64,000 bases of DNA from the NCBI RefSeq assembly GCF_039652555.1, contig NZ_JBDJAF010000001.1, positions 1,116,001-1,180,000 on the forward strand, written 5' to 3'. The stretch's first letter is position 1; each line of letters starts with the position of its first letter. Under the pieces are notes generated by a model. That model was given only the letters and a program-made list of their open reading frames with translations, had not been told where the DNA came from and did no database searches. The DNA comes from Parafrigoribacterium mesophilum. GTDB lineage: Bacteria; Actinomycetota; Actinomycetes; Actinomycetales; Microbacteriaceae. This document shows, piece after piece, positions 42,291-51,077 of the stretch. The position numbers and the translations under genes were made by a program.

Positions 42291-43397
42291 ATGAAGATCA
42301 GGGGCGCAGTACTAGAAGAAATCGGCCGGGAGCGCCCGTACCGGGACAGCCACCCGATCACGATCAGCGAGCTCGAACTGGATGCGCCGGGACCGGGCGA
42401 AGTGCTGGTCCGCATCGAGGCGGCTGGCATCTGCCACTCAGACCTCAGCGTCGTCAACGGCAGTCGGGTGCGTCCGGTACCCATGTTGCTCGGGCACGAG
42501 GCGTCTGGCCGAGTCGAAAAGCTCGGAGCCGGCGTCGATGACCTCACGATCGGACAACGGGTCGTCATGACGTTCCTGCCCCGCTGCGGCAAGTGCGCGG
42601 GCTGCCAGACCGACGGTCGGCTGCCCTGCAGCGTCGGGTCGGCGTCCAACAACGCCGGTGTGATGATGAGCGGCGGCATCCGGTTGCACCGCGATGGCCG
42701 CGACATTCTGCACCACCTCGGCGTCTCGGGATTCGCTACCCACGCGGTCATCGACCGGCACTCCATCGTGCCGATCGAGGATCACATCCCAGCGGACATC
42801 GCCGCGGTCCTCGGCTGCGCCGTGCTTACCGGTGGCGGTGCGGTGATGAACGCGGGTAACCCGGGCACGGGCGACTCGATCGCCATCGTGGGGCTGGGCG
42901 GAGTCGGCATGGCCGCACTGATCACGGCGGTGAGCCTGGCCAAGGGCAGCGTCATCGGAATCGACGCGGTACCGGCGAAGCTGGCCAAGGCGAAAGAACT
43001 CGGGGTGACCGCTGTCTACTCGCCGCAGGAGGCGGTCGAGGCGGGAATCAAGGCGTCGGTGGTGGTGGAGGCGGCGGGCAATGTGCGGGCGTTCGAGACC
43101 GCGGTGGCCGTGACGGCGCCCGGCGGTCGCACCGTGACGGTAGGACTTCCCGCCCCGGATGCCCGCGCGAGCCTCTCCCCGCTCGGCCTGGTCGCGGAGG
43201 CACGCTCCATCGTCGGCAGTTATCTCGGATCCGCGGTGCCGTCCAGGGACATCCCGCGATACGCGCAGCTGTGGCGAGACGGCACGCTGCCGGTGGACCA
43301 GCTGATCTCCCGGCGTGTGGGGTTGGACGATGTCAACGAGGCTATGGACGAACTGTCGGACGGCAAGGCGATCCGCCAGGTGATCATCTTCGACTGA
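42291..43397 (+). CDS. Zinc-dependent alcohol dehydrogenase
   Basis: A 368-residue medium-chain alcohol dehydrogenase. The catalytic zinc ligands are C48 in GICHSDLS and H69-E70 in LLGHEASG. The structural zinc cysteines are C99, C102, C105 and C113 in PRCGKCAGCQTDGRLPC. NAD-binding motif VGLGGVGMAAL follows at about 205. It belongs to the class III-like group that oxidises primary alcohols or S-hydroxymethyl-type adducts. AAGG lies nine bases before the ATG. An intrinsic terminator (43428-43459) follows, so it is probably expressed apart from the aldehyde dehydrogenase, although the two reactions fit in sequence. Confidence 0.93.
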   Translation: MKIRGAVLEEIGRERPYRDSHPITISELELDAPGPGEVLVRIEAAGICHSDLSVVNGSRVRPVPMLLGHEASGRVEKLGAGVDDLTIGQRVVMTFLPRCGKCAGCQTDGRLPCSVGSASNNAGVMMSGGIRLHRDGRDILHHLGVSGFATHAVIDRHSIVPIEDHIPADIAAVLGCAVLTGGGAVMNAGNPGTGDSIAIVGLGGVGMAALITAVSLAKGSVIGIDAVPAKLAKAKELGVTAVYSPQEAVEAGIKASVVVEAAGNVRAFETAVAVTAPGGRTVTVGLPAPDARASLSPLGLVAEARSIVGSYLGSAVPSRDIPRYAQLWRDGTLPVDQLISRRVGLDDVNEAMDELSDGKAIRQVIIFD

Positions 43398-43427
43398 CCC
43401 GCCGCATTCGACAAAGTGCAAAAATGC

Positions 43428-43459
43428 GCACCGGACGCTCATAACCGGTGCTTTTCTTT
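43428..43459 (+). terminator. Rho-independent terminator after alcohol dehydrogenase
   Basis: GCACCGG (43428-43434), a 10-nt loop, CCGGTGC (43445-43451), then TTTTCTTT. It lies 31 bp after the alcohol dehydrogenase stop and 78 bp before the aldehyde dehydrogenase start. Confidence 0.8.
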
Positions 43460-43528
43460 GACGCTTGTTCGTAGAAAAATGGCGATACGAATACCCCAAC
43501 GGAGGGGCAACGAGGGAGCAATTTTTAC

Positions 43529-45016
43529 ATGATCTCTGCCGACATAGCCAAGAACGAACTTGGCATATCCTTCGCAGAACACATCATCGGCGGTGAACTC
43601 ACCGGGTCGGCCGACGACCAGACACTCGACGTGATCGCGCCACGTGACCGGGAGGTCATGGGCACCGCCGCACAGGGCGGGACGCGGGACGTCGACGCCG
43701 CCGTGGCGGCCGCACGACGGGCGTTCCCCGCCTGGCGGGACACGGCGCCCAGGGCGCGCGGGCGCATTCTGGCCCAAATCGCCGACCGGCTCGAGGAAAA
43801 CACGGATCGGATCGCGAAGATCCTGTCGCTGGAGAACGGTAACGCGATCCGCACGCAGTCCCGCGGGGAACTGGCCTTCGCAGTCGACACCTTCCGCTAC
43901 TTCGGCGGGTTGGCCAGCGAGGTGAAGGGCGAGCAGATTCCGCTGTCGATCGACAAGCTGGACTACTCGCGGCGCGAACCGTACGGCGTTGTCGGCGCCA
44001 TCATCCCGTGGAACGCGCCCGTGCAGCTCGGCACCATGAAGATCGCCCCGGCCATCGCCGCCGGCAACACCTTGGTTCTCAAGACCGCGGAGGACGCACC
44101 CTTCGCGATCCTCGAGATTGCGAAGATCTGCCAGGAGTTCCTGCCGCCGGGGGTGCTTAACGTCGTCCACGGGGTGGGCGCGGTCACCGGCGAAGCCTTG
44201 ATCAACAATCCGGATGTCGACAAGCTGTCATTCACAGGGTCGACGGCCGTGGGCAGCCGCATCCTTTCCGCAGCAGCGTCGCGGATCATCCCGGTGTCCC
44301 TGGAGCTCGGCGGCAAGAATCCGCAGATCGTGTTTCCGGATGCGGACGACGACTGGGCGGTGGACGCCGCGATCATGGGAATGCGATTCTTCCGTCAGGG
44401 GCAGTCCTGCACCGCTGGATCGCGATTGTTCGTGCACAAGTCGATCTTCGACTCGTTCATGTCGAAGTTTGCTGCCAAGGTCGCGGCGATGAAGGTCGGC
44501 GACCCGCTGGACGAGGCTTCCGACCTCGGTGCGATCGTCAACAAGAAGCAATTCGATCGCGTCTGCGGGTTCATCGACGAGGGCATGAAGGTGGAGGGCG
44601 GCACTGTGCTCACCGGAGGGATGCCGCCGACCGAAGGACCGCTGTCCCGCGGCTACTTCGCTACGCCCACGGTGTTCTCGCACATCGACAACGGCTTCAA
44701 CATCAACCGGCAGGAGATCTTCGGACCGGTGGTGGTTGCCATCCCCTGGGAGAACGAGGACGAGGTCATCGCCATGGCCAATGACACGCACTACGGACTC
44801 TCGGCGTTCGTGCACACCAAGAACATCGGTGCCGCGATCCGCACCGCGCACCGCATCGACGCCGGGTGGGTGCAGGTGAACCACGGCGGCGGCCAGGTTC
44901 TCGGGCAGTCATACGGTGGCTACAAGACCTCCGGCATGGGCCGCGAGTTCTCGCTCGAGGGAATGCTCGAGTCGTACACGCACCGCAAACACATATCGAT
45001 CAACCTAAACGTGTGA
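43529..45016 (+). CDS. NAD(P)-dependent aldehyde dehydrogenase
   Basis: A 495-residue aldehyde dehydrogenase. The active site shows WNAPVQLGTMKIAPAIAAGN (cofactor asparagine), the general base E259 in VSLELGGKNPQIV and nucleophile C294 in RQGQSCTAGSRL. The C-terminal EIFGPVVVAIPW and GYKTSGMGREFSLEGML are present. It oxidises aldehydes to acids; the exact substrate is unknown. It lies between an alcohol dehydrogenase and an MHS transporter, which suggests a small alcohol or aromatic acid catabolic set under the LysR regulator. The AGCAATTTTTAC spacer makes its ribosome site (GAGGGAG) rather distant. Confidence 0.94.
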   Translation: MISADIAKNELGISFAEHIIGGELTGSADDQTLDVIAPRDREVMGTAAQGGTRDVDAAVAAARRAFPAWRDTAPRARGRILAQIADRLEENTDRIAKILSLENGNAIRTQSRGELAFAVDTFRYFGGLASEVKGEQIPLSIDKLDYSRREPYGVVGAIIPWNAPVQLGTMKIAPAIAAGNTLVLKTAEDAPFAILEIAKICQEFLPPGVLNVVHGVGAVTGEALINNPDVDKLSFTGSTAVGSRILSAAASRIIPVSLELGGKNPQIVFPDADDDWAVDAAIMGMRFFRQGQSCTAGSRLFVHKSIFDSFMSKFAAKVAAMKVGDPLDEASDLGAIVNKKQFDRVCGFIDEGMKVEGGTVLTGGMPPTEGPLSRGYFATPTVFSHIDNGFNINRQEIFGPVVVAIPWENEDEVIAMANDTHYGLSAFVHTKNIGAAIRTAHRIDAGWVQVNHGGGQVLGQSYGGYKTSGMGREFSLEGMLESYTHRKHISINLNV

Positions 45017-45109
45017 GGCACAGTCAGCGGTACAATTCCGGACGAGGAAGCCCGCCCAGGCGCGGACAGTCGTCAGAAAACCTCTCGCTCGCCACCTACG
45101 GCGTGTTGC

Positions 45110-45138
45110 TTGACAATCACCAACCGGAAAACTAAACC
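45110..45138 (+). promoter_or_regulatory. Promoter candidate for the MHS transporter
   Basis: A perfect -35 TTGACA (45110-45115) is followed after 17 bp by TAAACC (45133-45138), 45 bp before the start codon. The -10 match is moderate. Nothing else is seen in the 166-bp gap. Confidence 0.45.
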
Positions 45139-45182
45139 CTTATCGGTACTCCCCTGAGAAAGAAATGGAAAGAGAGACAACG

Positions 45183-46541
45183 ATGTCAAATACTGGGACG
45201 GCGCTAACCGACCACGAAAGACGCAGCCAAGTGCGCAAAGCGGCGGTCGCCAGCACCATCGGCACCACCATCGAGTGGTACGACTACTTCCTCTACGGCG
45301 CCGCAGCCGCACTGGTGTTCCCACACGTGTTCTTCCCGGAGATGACCCCCTACCTGGCCCTGCTGGCGTCATTCGCCACCTACTTCGTAGGCTTCCTGGC
45401 CCGGCCGGTCGGAGCCGCGATCTTCGGACACTGGGGTGACCGCATCGGCCGCAAGGCGATGCTGATCACGACCCTGGTGATGATGGGAGTCTCCACCGCG
45501 CTGATCGGTGTGCTTCCCGGCCAAGACTCCTGGGGCTACGCGGCACCGGTGATCCTGATCCTGCTGCGTGTCTTCCAGGGCATCGCAGTCGGCGGCGAGT
45601 GGGGCGGTTCCATCCTGCTGTCAATGGAGTGGGGCAACCAGAAGCGCCGCGGCTTGATGGCCAGCTGGCCGCAATTGGGCGTTGCCATCGGCATCATCCT
45701 GTCCACCGGACTGATGGCATTGTTCAACGGAGCCATGGGCACGGATGCCTTTATTGCCTGGGGCTGGCGGATTCCATTCCTGCTCAGCCTGGTACTGGTG
45801 GCGGTCGGCCTCTACATCCGGATCCGGATCGAAGAGACCCCGATGTTCAAGAAGGTGCTCGAGACCAAGACGGCCCGCAAGTCGCCGGTGCTTGAGGTGC
45901 TCCGCAAGTACCCGAAGCAGGTCGTACTCTCCGCACTGCTGCGCATGTCAGAGCAGATGCCGTTCTACATCGTGACCGCGTTCGTGCTGTCCTACCTCAC
46001 CGACGACACCCACAAGTACTCGTACAACTTCGTACTGATCGGCACCATGATCGCGGCGGCATTCGAACTGTTCCTGGTACCGTACTTCGGGCACCTTTCC
46101 GACACGGTCGGTCGCAAGAAGATCTACCTCATCGGCGCCGGAATCACCGGTGTGTGGGGCTTCCTTTACTTCGCCATGCTGGACAGTGGCATCGCGTGGG
46201 TGGTGTTCATCGCGTTGATCGTTGCGCTGATCCCCCACGCCATGCAGTACGGTCCCCAGGCATCCATCATTGCCGAAAACTTCCCGACCAACCTGCGCTA
46301 CACCGGTTCGGGTCTCGGCTACCAGCTGTCGTCGATCATCGCCGGCGGCCCCGCGGCGTTGATTGCAACCTGGCTGTTGCACACGTTCGGGACCGGCTAC
46401 GCGGTGGCCGTGTACATGCTGGTCGCAGCATTGATCACGATCGCGGCGGCGTTCGGTTTGAAGGACTACTCCAAGTCGGACATCTCCTCGGCCGACACGT
46501 ACGAGCCGAGGGCAGACCGCGCGGAGCGGGTCGCTAAGTAA
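45183..46541 (+). CDS. MFS transporter, metabolite:H+ symporter (MHS) subfamily
   Basis: A 452-residue, twelve-helix permease of the MHS group (ShiA, KgtP, ProP, PcaT). The N-terminal signature is STIGTTIEWYDYFLYGAAAA. The loop 2-3 motif is GHWGDRIGRKAML, and RVFQGIAVGGEWGGSILLSM and the loop 8-9 GHLSDTVGRKKIYLIG are diagnostic. Substrates are small carboxylates, aromatic acids or betaines imported with protons. ATG 45183 is preferred because GAGAG lies at good spacing. A strong terminator follows. With the two dehydrogenases upstream it probably imports the substrate or product of that route. Confidence 0.94.
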   Translation: MSNTGTALTDHERRSQVRKAAVASTIGTTIEWYDYFLYGAAAALVFPHVFFPEMTPYLALLASFATYFVGFLARPVGAAIFGHWGDRIGRKAMLITTLVMMGVSTALIGVLPGQDSWGYAAPVILILLRVFQGIAVGGEWGGSILLSMEWGNQKRRGLMASWPQLGVAIGIILSTGLMALFNGAMGTDAFIAWGWRIPFLLSLVLVAVGLYIRIRIEETPMFKKVLETKTARKSPVLEVLRKYPKQVVLSALLRMSEQMPFYIVTAFVLSYLTDDTHKYSYNFVLIGTMIAAAFELFLVPYFGHLSDTVGRKKIYLIGAGITGVWGFLYFAMLDSGIAWVVFIALIVALIPHAMQYGPQASIIAENFPTNLRYTGSGLGYQLSSIIAGGPAALIATWLLHTFGTGYAVAVYMLVAALITIAAAFGLKDYSKSDISSADTYEPRADRAERVAK

Positions 46542-46551
46542 GTAGCACCAC

Positions 46552-46611
46552 AGCACCTCTGCAGCGTGTCGGAGCACATCCTGGCACGCTGCAGAGGTGC
46601 TTCTTATATTT
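46552..46611 (+). terminator. Strong rho-independent terminator after the MHS transporter
   Basis: A 17-bp perfect stem (46552-46568 with 46585-46601) with a 16-nt loop begins 10 bp after the stop and is followed by TTCTTATATTT. It separates the transporter from the NTF2-fold gene. Confidence 0.9.
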
Positions 46612-46647
46612 AGACGTGCCGCGTACTGACAAGGAGCGCCGAGAACT

Positions 46648-47061
46648 ATGCAAGAAACAGACAACGAGATCACCGTCGCGTTGGCCGACCAACTGCAGCG
46701 GGAGGCGGAACGCGCCTACTCGGCCGGAGACCTTGAAGCGATCCTGGCGAGCTTCGATCCGGACATCACGATCCTCTACGCGGACTTTCCCGCCATCCAC
46801 GGTTTGTCCGAAGCCCGGAAATTCATCGGGAGCCGGCTTGCACGCCAGAAGAACTACCGGCTGAAGAAAGAACTCCGCGCGATCACGGGCAATGTCATTG
46901 CCGGCGCGTGGACGGGAAGCTGGGTCGATGCGCAGACCCAAGCACTGATGCACGGCCGCGGCTGCGAGTTCTGGACCATGAAGAACGGCCGCATTGCTTT
47001 TTGGGAAGCGACATTCAACGTGTGGGCGGACGGCGAGCAAGGCAAAACGCCGATCGTCTAG
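46648..47061 (+). CDS. NTF2-fold (SnoaL-like) protein
   Basis: A 137-residue protein of the NTF2-like superfamily: RAYSAGDLEAILASFDPDITI, LYADFPAIHGLSEARKFIG, RLKKELRAITGNVIAGAWTG, WTMKNGRIAFWEATFNVW. The pattern is close to DUF1348 and SnoaL-like small enzymes such as isomerases and hydratases with a cone-shaped cavity. It has no signal peptide. It follows the terminator of the transporter operon, so it has its own promoter. GGAG is about 11 bases before the ATG. A distant relative lies at 6460 in this window. Confidence 0.85.
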   Translation: MQETDNEITVALADQLQREAERAYSAGDLEAILASFDPDITILYADFPAIHGLSEARKFIGSRLARQKNYRLKKELRAITGNVIAGAWTGSWVDAQTQALMHGRGCEFWTMKNGRIAFWEATFNVWADGEQGKTPIV

Positions 47062-47108
47062 AACGCGACGCACTCGCCTCGAGGCACATGTCGCGACTCA
47101 TCACAAAG

Positions 47109-47180
47109 TGCCCCTGGAGGGATTCGAACCCCCAACCGTTTCCTTAGGACGGAACTGCTCTTCCGTTGAGCTACAGAGGC
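47109..47180 (-). tRNA. tRNA-Arg(CCT)
   Basis: A 72-nt cloverleaf on the minus strand. Acceptor GCCTCTG pairs with CAGGGGC; D arm GCTC/GAGC; anticodon loop GTCCTAA with anticodon CCT (reads AGG); T arm GGGGG-TTCGAAT-CCCTC; discriminator A. CCA is not encoded. The anticodon stem GTTCC/GGAAA has a G-A mismatch at its outer end (27-43), so only four pairs form there. AGG is a rare codon in such genomes. Confidence 0.95.
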
Positions 47181-47228
47181 TGGCCTCCCCGAGTTTACCG
47201 AAGCCAGCTCGCGAATGCCGAAGTGGTC

Positions 47229-47282
47229 AGTGCGCAGTGTTCTTTCAGTGCGCAGTGTTCTTTCAGTGCGCAGTGTTCTTTC
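47229..47282. repeat. Three perfect 18-bp tandem repeats across a stop codon
   Basis: The unit AGTGCGCAGTGTTCTTTC is repeated exactly three times. The period of 18 keeps reading frame. The stop codon of the crotonase gene (47263-47265, minus strand) is inside the array, so the last codons (HRKNTAH) and the stop are duplicated beyond the gene. Confidence 0.97.
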
Positions 47283-48036
47283 GGTGCAGGAAGCCATCCA
47301 CCCGCTTGGGAAACTCGCCTGGGTCCGAGACCGCGCCGACCACCCGGTCGCGAGCCGGCTGCTCCAGCGGAGCCAGCCCGAGGTTGACGGCCGCCTTCGC
47401 CGCGCGCAGCGCTGCGGCCGACTGCGTACCCCACCGCTCCAGCAGGCGCGCCAATTCGGTGTCCAATTGCCCGTCCGCCACCACCGTGGTCACCAACCCG
47501 ATGGCGGCCGCCTGCTCCGCCTGAAGCAGCACTCCCCCGAACAGTAGATCTTTCGTTCTGGACGGCCCGATCCGCAGCGACAACCGATTCGCAAACGACG
47601 GCGGAACCAAGATACCCAGCTGCGCCGTCGGCATTCCGAGTCTGGCGGAGCGGGCCACCAGCTGTAGATCACACGAAAGCAGCAGCTGGCAGCCGCCTCC
47701 CGCCGCAACCCCCTCAACGACCGCCACGGTCGGCATCGGGAGGTTCTCCACCGCCTGCAGCGCCGCCTCTATCTCCGCGAAACTCGCATCCACCTCGGCG
47801 GAGGTAGCGCCGTTCCAGTCATTGAGGTTCGAACCGGCGGAAAACCGACCACCTCCGCCACGGACCACCACCGCTTCGAGCGACTCGTCGTCAGCCAAGG
47901 CCGTCGCGATGCCTTCCAGGGCCCGCCACTCCGCCCGGCCCATCGCGTTGAAGCGTTCGCCGGTCCCGATCGTGATCGTCGCCACGGCGCCCGACCGGCT
48001 GACCTCGGCAGCCCCCGGCGCCGATGCGCTGGTCAC
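47263..48036 (-). CDS. Crotonase (enoyl-CoA hydratase/isomerase) family protein
   Basis: A 257-residue crotonase fold. The oxyanion-hole segments are RFSAGSNLNDW (about 64-74) and GVAAGGGCQLLLSCDLQL (about 109-126). The two glutamates used by classical hydratases are not conserved: Q117 replaces the first (GGGCQL for GGGCEL) and T137 in GMPTAQLGI replaces the second. It may therefore catalyse isomerisation, a hydrolase or a decarboxylase reaction rather than water addition. The start is GTG 48036 (GTGA overlap with the CaiB/BaiF gene), so the two are translationally coupled. Its 3' end has been altered by tandem repeats. Confidence 0.9.
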   Translation of the reverse strand: MTSASAPGAAEVSRSGAVATITIGTGERFNAMGRAEWRALEGIATALADDESLEAVVVRGGGGRFSAGSNLNDWNGATSAEVDASFAEIEAALQAVENLPMPTVAVVEGVAAGGGCQLLLSCDLQLVARSARLGMPTAQLGILVPPSFANRLSLRIGPSRTKDLLFGGVLLQAEQAAAIGLVTTVVADGQLDTELARLLERWGTQSAAALRAAKAAVNLGLAPLEQPARDRVVGAVSDPGEFPKRVDGFLHRKNTAH

Positions 48037-49232
48037 TGCACTACTCCGGTCGCGTGCAGTGACGTGATGGCGTCGCCGTCGAAGCCAAGTTCTCCGAGTA
48101 CCTCGTCGGTGTGCTGCCCCAGCAGCGGCGGCGCGGTACGCACCGCCACCGGCGTGCGGGTGAGCCGGATCGGGCAGCTAACGGTCTTGACCATGCCCGC
48201 AGTGGGGTGCTCCACCTCGGAGACCATGCCGCGCGCCAGCACCTGCGGATCGGCCAACGCCTCATCCACGGTCTGGATCGGCCCGACCGGCACGCCGTGC
48301 TCATCCAGCGCCCGAACCCACTGTGCGGTAGGGCGACTCGCGAGAATGTCGGCAATCAGCGGCACCAGCACCTCCCGATGCTTCACCCGCAGTGAGTTCG
48401 TAGTGAACCGCTCATCGGCCGCCAAATCGTCCCGCTCGATCGCCTTAGTGAAGCGCTGCCACAGACTGTCATTGCCCACCGCGACCATCACGAAGCCATC
48501 CGAAGACGCGAACGCCTGGTACGGCACGATGGTCGGATGCGCCGAACCGTAGCGACGCGGCACGTTGCCGCTGGCGAAGTAGCCGCTGGAGACATAGGTA
48601 AGCCAGGCCACCGACCCGTCCAGCAGGCTGATATCCACCCATTGACCGTGCCCCGTGCGCTGCTTTTCATGCAGCGCCGCCAGGATGCCGATGGTCGCCC
48701 ACATCCCGGCAGCGATATCGGCGCTACTCACCCCGACTCGCACCGGCGGGCCGTCGGTCTCCCCGGTGACGCTCATGATGCCGCTGCGCGCCTGCGCAAT
48801 CGCGTCATACCCAGGTCGCTGCGATTCCGGGCCGGTCTGGCCGTATCCGCTGATCGACGCATAGACGAGCCCGGGGTTGCCCTTCGACAGTTCGTCGAAG
48901 CCGAACCCCAGGTGAGCTGCGGTCCCCGGCCGGAAGTTCTCCACCAGCACGTCGGCCTTCATCGCGAGCTTCCACACCGCGGCGCGGCCCTCCGACGACT
49001 TCAGATCCACCGCGATACTGCGCTTGTTCCGGTTCACCGCTAAGAAGTACGCCGCCGCATCGCCCTGGAACGGCGGACCCCAGGCCCTGGTGTCATCCCC
49101 GGTGCCCGGCTGTTCGACCTTGACGACATCCGCACCCAAGTCGGCGAGCGTCATCGTGGCGAACGGCCCGGACAGGATCCGCGTCAGATCCAGGACCAAG
49201 AGATCCTGCAGGGCGCCGGTCCGTACTGTCAT
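48033..49232 (-). CDS. CaiB/BaiF family (class III) CoA-transferase
   Basis: A protein of about 399 residues. Family blocks are LLVLDLTRILSGPFATMTLADLGADVVKVE, NRNKRSIAVDLKSSEGRA, VLVENFRPGTAAHLGFG, and GYGQTGPESQRPGYDAIAQA. The likely catalytic aspartate is D143 from ATG 49232 (in RPGYD). These enzymes move CoA between carboxylic acids. ATG 49232 has GGAG five bases before it and is preferred to GTG 49238. It lies between the maleate-isomerase-like gene and the crotonase gene on one strand, so it probably activates a dicarboxylic or branched acid for the crotonase. Substrate specificity is unknown. Confidence 0.93.
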   Translation of the reverse strand: MTVRTGALQDLLVLDLTRILSGPFATMTLADLGADVVKVEQPGTGDDTRAWGPPFQGDAAAYFLAVNRNKRSIAVDLKSSEGRAAVWKLAMKADVLVENFRPGTAAHLGFGFDELSKGNPGLVYASISGYGQTGPESQRPGYDAIAQARSGIMSVTGETDGPPVRVGVSSADIAAGMWATIGILAALHEKQRTGHGQWVDISLLDGSVAWLTYVSSGYFASGNVPRRYGSAHPTIVPYQAFASSDGFVMVAVGNDSLWQRFTKAIERDDLAADERFTTNSLRVKHREVLVPLIADILASRPTAQWVRALDEHGVPVGPIQTVDEALADPQVLARGMVSEVEHPTAGMVKTVSCPIRLTRTPVAVRTAPPLLGQHTDEVLGELGFDGDAITSLHATGVVQ

Positions 49233-49321
49233 ATCCACTCCGTTTGCGTTGATCTATCTTGATTTGATGTGTCACCGTCGCGGACTTGACGCCCGCGCAG
49301 TATCTGAAAAGTCTGTCCCGT

Positions 49322-50110
49322 CTAGAATCCACCGGCTAGCAACGCGCCAGCATTCGATATCGCAGGCCGGTGGCCGAGAGCGTGGAGAATTTCGAACGCT
49401 GTTGCGGTGGCGGCGGTGACCACGGGCAGCCCCAGCTCGTCTTCCACCGTTTGCACGGCCTCCAGGGACGGCATCTGCACGCACGCCGAAAGCACGATCG
49501 CATCGACGCCGTCACGCTTCAACCTCCGTGCGATCCCCGGCAACTCCCGCTGATCCAGCCGGCCCACGAGCAGGTTGTCGGACACCTCGAGACCGATGAC
49601 GTCATGGACGGCAATCCCGGCCCCGACGATGTAATCGCTGACCAGCGCGGTCAGCTCTGGAACATAGGGCGTGACCATGGCCACTTTCTTGGCGTCCAGC
49701 AGCTTCAGAGTGCGCACCAGCGCACCGGCACTGCTCGTTACGGCGGCTGGATGGCCATTGTCTTTCGCCGCCGAGGCGAGTACCGCCTCGGAACCGGTGT
49801 GCGCCCCCGGCCCCTGGGCCATCACCGCGACCAGGCACGCATAGGCGATCACATCGACATCCGCATCGGAGACCGCGACGGCGCAGTCCGCAGCCTTGTC
49901 CACCATGGCCGCCAGCTCGTCCCTGGTGACACTGTGCAGCGTGGCTCGCGCCGAATGGAAGGTGTATCGGTGGCCCGTCACCGCGGTCTGCCGCCGGAAC
50001 AGTTCGGGTAACTCGGTTTCCATCGTGGTATTCGAACTGGGGACGATCAGGCCAACCTTGGAGATCGCCGTGCGCGTCTTGTGGTCTTCCGCTGTCCCCG
50101 TTGCGCCCAC
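49322..50110 (-). CDS. Maleate isomerase / Asp-Glu racemase superfamily enzyme
   Basis: A 262-residue member of the maleate cis-trans isomerase and arylmalonate decarboxylase-like branch. The N-terminal binding loop is KVGLIVPSSNTTMETELP. The two catalytic cysteines are C92 in YACLVAVMAQGPG and C210 in VLSACVQMPS, the usual pair for maleate isomerase, which adds a thiolate to the double bond. VVTAATATAFEILHALG is the conserved end. GTG 50110 has GAGAGG seven bases upstream. It is the first gene of the leftward cluster with CaiB and crotonase, divergent from the IclR regulator that probably controls it. Confidence 0.9.
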   Translation of the reverse strand: MGATGTAEDHKTRTAISKVGLIVPSSNTTMETELPELFRRQTAVTGHRYTFHSARATLHSVTRDELAAMVDKAADCAVAVSDADVDVIAYACLVAVMAQGPGAHTGSEAVLASAAKDNGHPAAVTSSAGALVRTLKLLDAKKVAMVTPYVPELTALVSDYIVGAGIAVHDVIGLEVSDNLLVGRLDQRELPGIARRLKRDGVDAIVLSACVQMPSLEAVQTVEDELGLPVVTAATATAFEILHALGHRPAISNAGALLAGGF

Positions 50111-50223
50111 GATCGGCCTCTCCGCAGTTATGATGGAACTCAGTACGTGGGTTCCTAACCCAGCTTGTGAGTTTTGTCTCCGAGTGTCAAGTCTTCACGC
50201 TATCTTTTTGACGAGAGACTTCG

Positions 50224-50239
50224 GAGCACCATGGTGCTC
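50224..50239. promoter_or_regulatory. Perfect palindrome, probable IclR operator
   Basis: GAGCACCATGGTGCTC is a perfect 16-bp palindrome 31 bp before the IclR start; a further half-site GAGCACC occurs at 50243-50249. A second palindrome, GGGTTCCTAACCC (50149-50161), lies nearer the divergent gene. Together they form a plausible control region for both operons. Confidence 0.55.
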
Positions 50240-50270
50240 GTCGAGCACCCATCGCGAGAAGAGCGGCAGC

Positions 50271-51077
50271 GTGGCAAAGACACCGGGTTCGGGATCCGCC
50301 CCAATCCTGCTGCTGCGAAAAATCACCGAAATCCTCAACTGTTTTTCGCTCGAATCCCCGGACCCGACGCTGCAAGAGATCACCCGGCAGACGCGTCTTC
50401 CCGCCAGCACGTGCCAACGCCTGGTTCAGAACATGGTGCGCGAGGGCTACCTCGACCGGGACCGCGACCGTTACCGCATCGGACTCCGGCTGGTGCAGTG
50501 GTCGATGCCCGGTACCTTCGCACTGGATATCGTGAGTTTGACCAAGCCGATCCTGCAGGAACTGCGGGACCAGACCGAGGAGTCGGCATGCTTGTACGTC
50601 CGGGATGGTGCGTTCCGCACCGTCGTCGGCGTCGCCGAAACCCGCCACGTGATCATGCGCCCATTCCGGGTCGGGCAGGTGCTGCCCATTCACGCCGGCG
50701 CGCCGGGCAAGATCTTCCTGGCGTTCGACCCGGATGCCCGCGAAGCGCTCCTCGGCACCGATCTGACCGTCTTCACCCCGTCCACCCCGACGAGCATGGA
50801 GCAGTTGGACGCGCAAAGCGCCGTGGCACGGGAACAGGGCTTCTACGCGGCCTTCGGCGAACGCAACATCGACGTCGGCTCTATCAGCGGGCCGGTGTTC
50901 GGCCACACCGGGGACCTGGTCGCCGTTCTGGGCATCGGGTTCCCGACCCAGCGCGTGGGGCCTGACGACGTGGAGCGCCTCGGCCCGGCCGTGTCCGCCG
51001 CGGCGCGAGCGGCAAGCGTGGCGCTCGGACATCCGTCCGGGCTGGAACCAGCAGCAACCGAGGAGAAGAAATCATGA
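50271..51077 (+). CDS. IclR family transcriptional regulator
   Basis: A 268-residue regulator. The winged HTH (about 10-70) reads LLLRKITEILNCFSLESPDP, TLQEITRQTRLPASTCQRLV and QNMVREGYLDRDRDRYRIGL. The IclR effector domain (about 85-255) includes TEESACLYVRDGAFRTVVGV, HAGAPGKIFLAF and VAVLGIGFPTQRVG. GTG 50271 is inferred from the start of homology; the ribosome site is weak. It shares its promoter region with the maleate-isomerase operon and overlaps the quinone oxidoreductase gene by four bases, so it is the first gene of a three-gene operon it may regulate itself. Confidence 0.9.
   Translation: MAKTPGSGSAPILLLRKITEILNCFSLESPDPTLQEITRQTRLPASTCQRLVQNMVREGYLDRDRDRYRIGLRLVQWSMPGTFALDIVSLTKPILQELRDQTEESACLYVRDGAFRTVVGVAETRHVIMRPFRVGQVLPIHAGAPGKIFLAFDPDAREALLGTDLTVFTPSTPTSMEQLDAQSAVAREQGFYAAFGERNIDVGSISGPVFGHTGDLVAVLGIGFPTQRVGPDDVERLGPAVSAAARAASVALGHPSGLEPAATEEKKS

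Noticed and set aside
47229..47282. CRISPR-like array
   Set aside because: The three 18-bp units are directly adjacent with no spacers and lie in a gene end; this is a simple tandem repeat.
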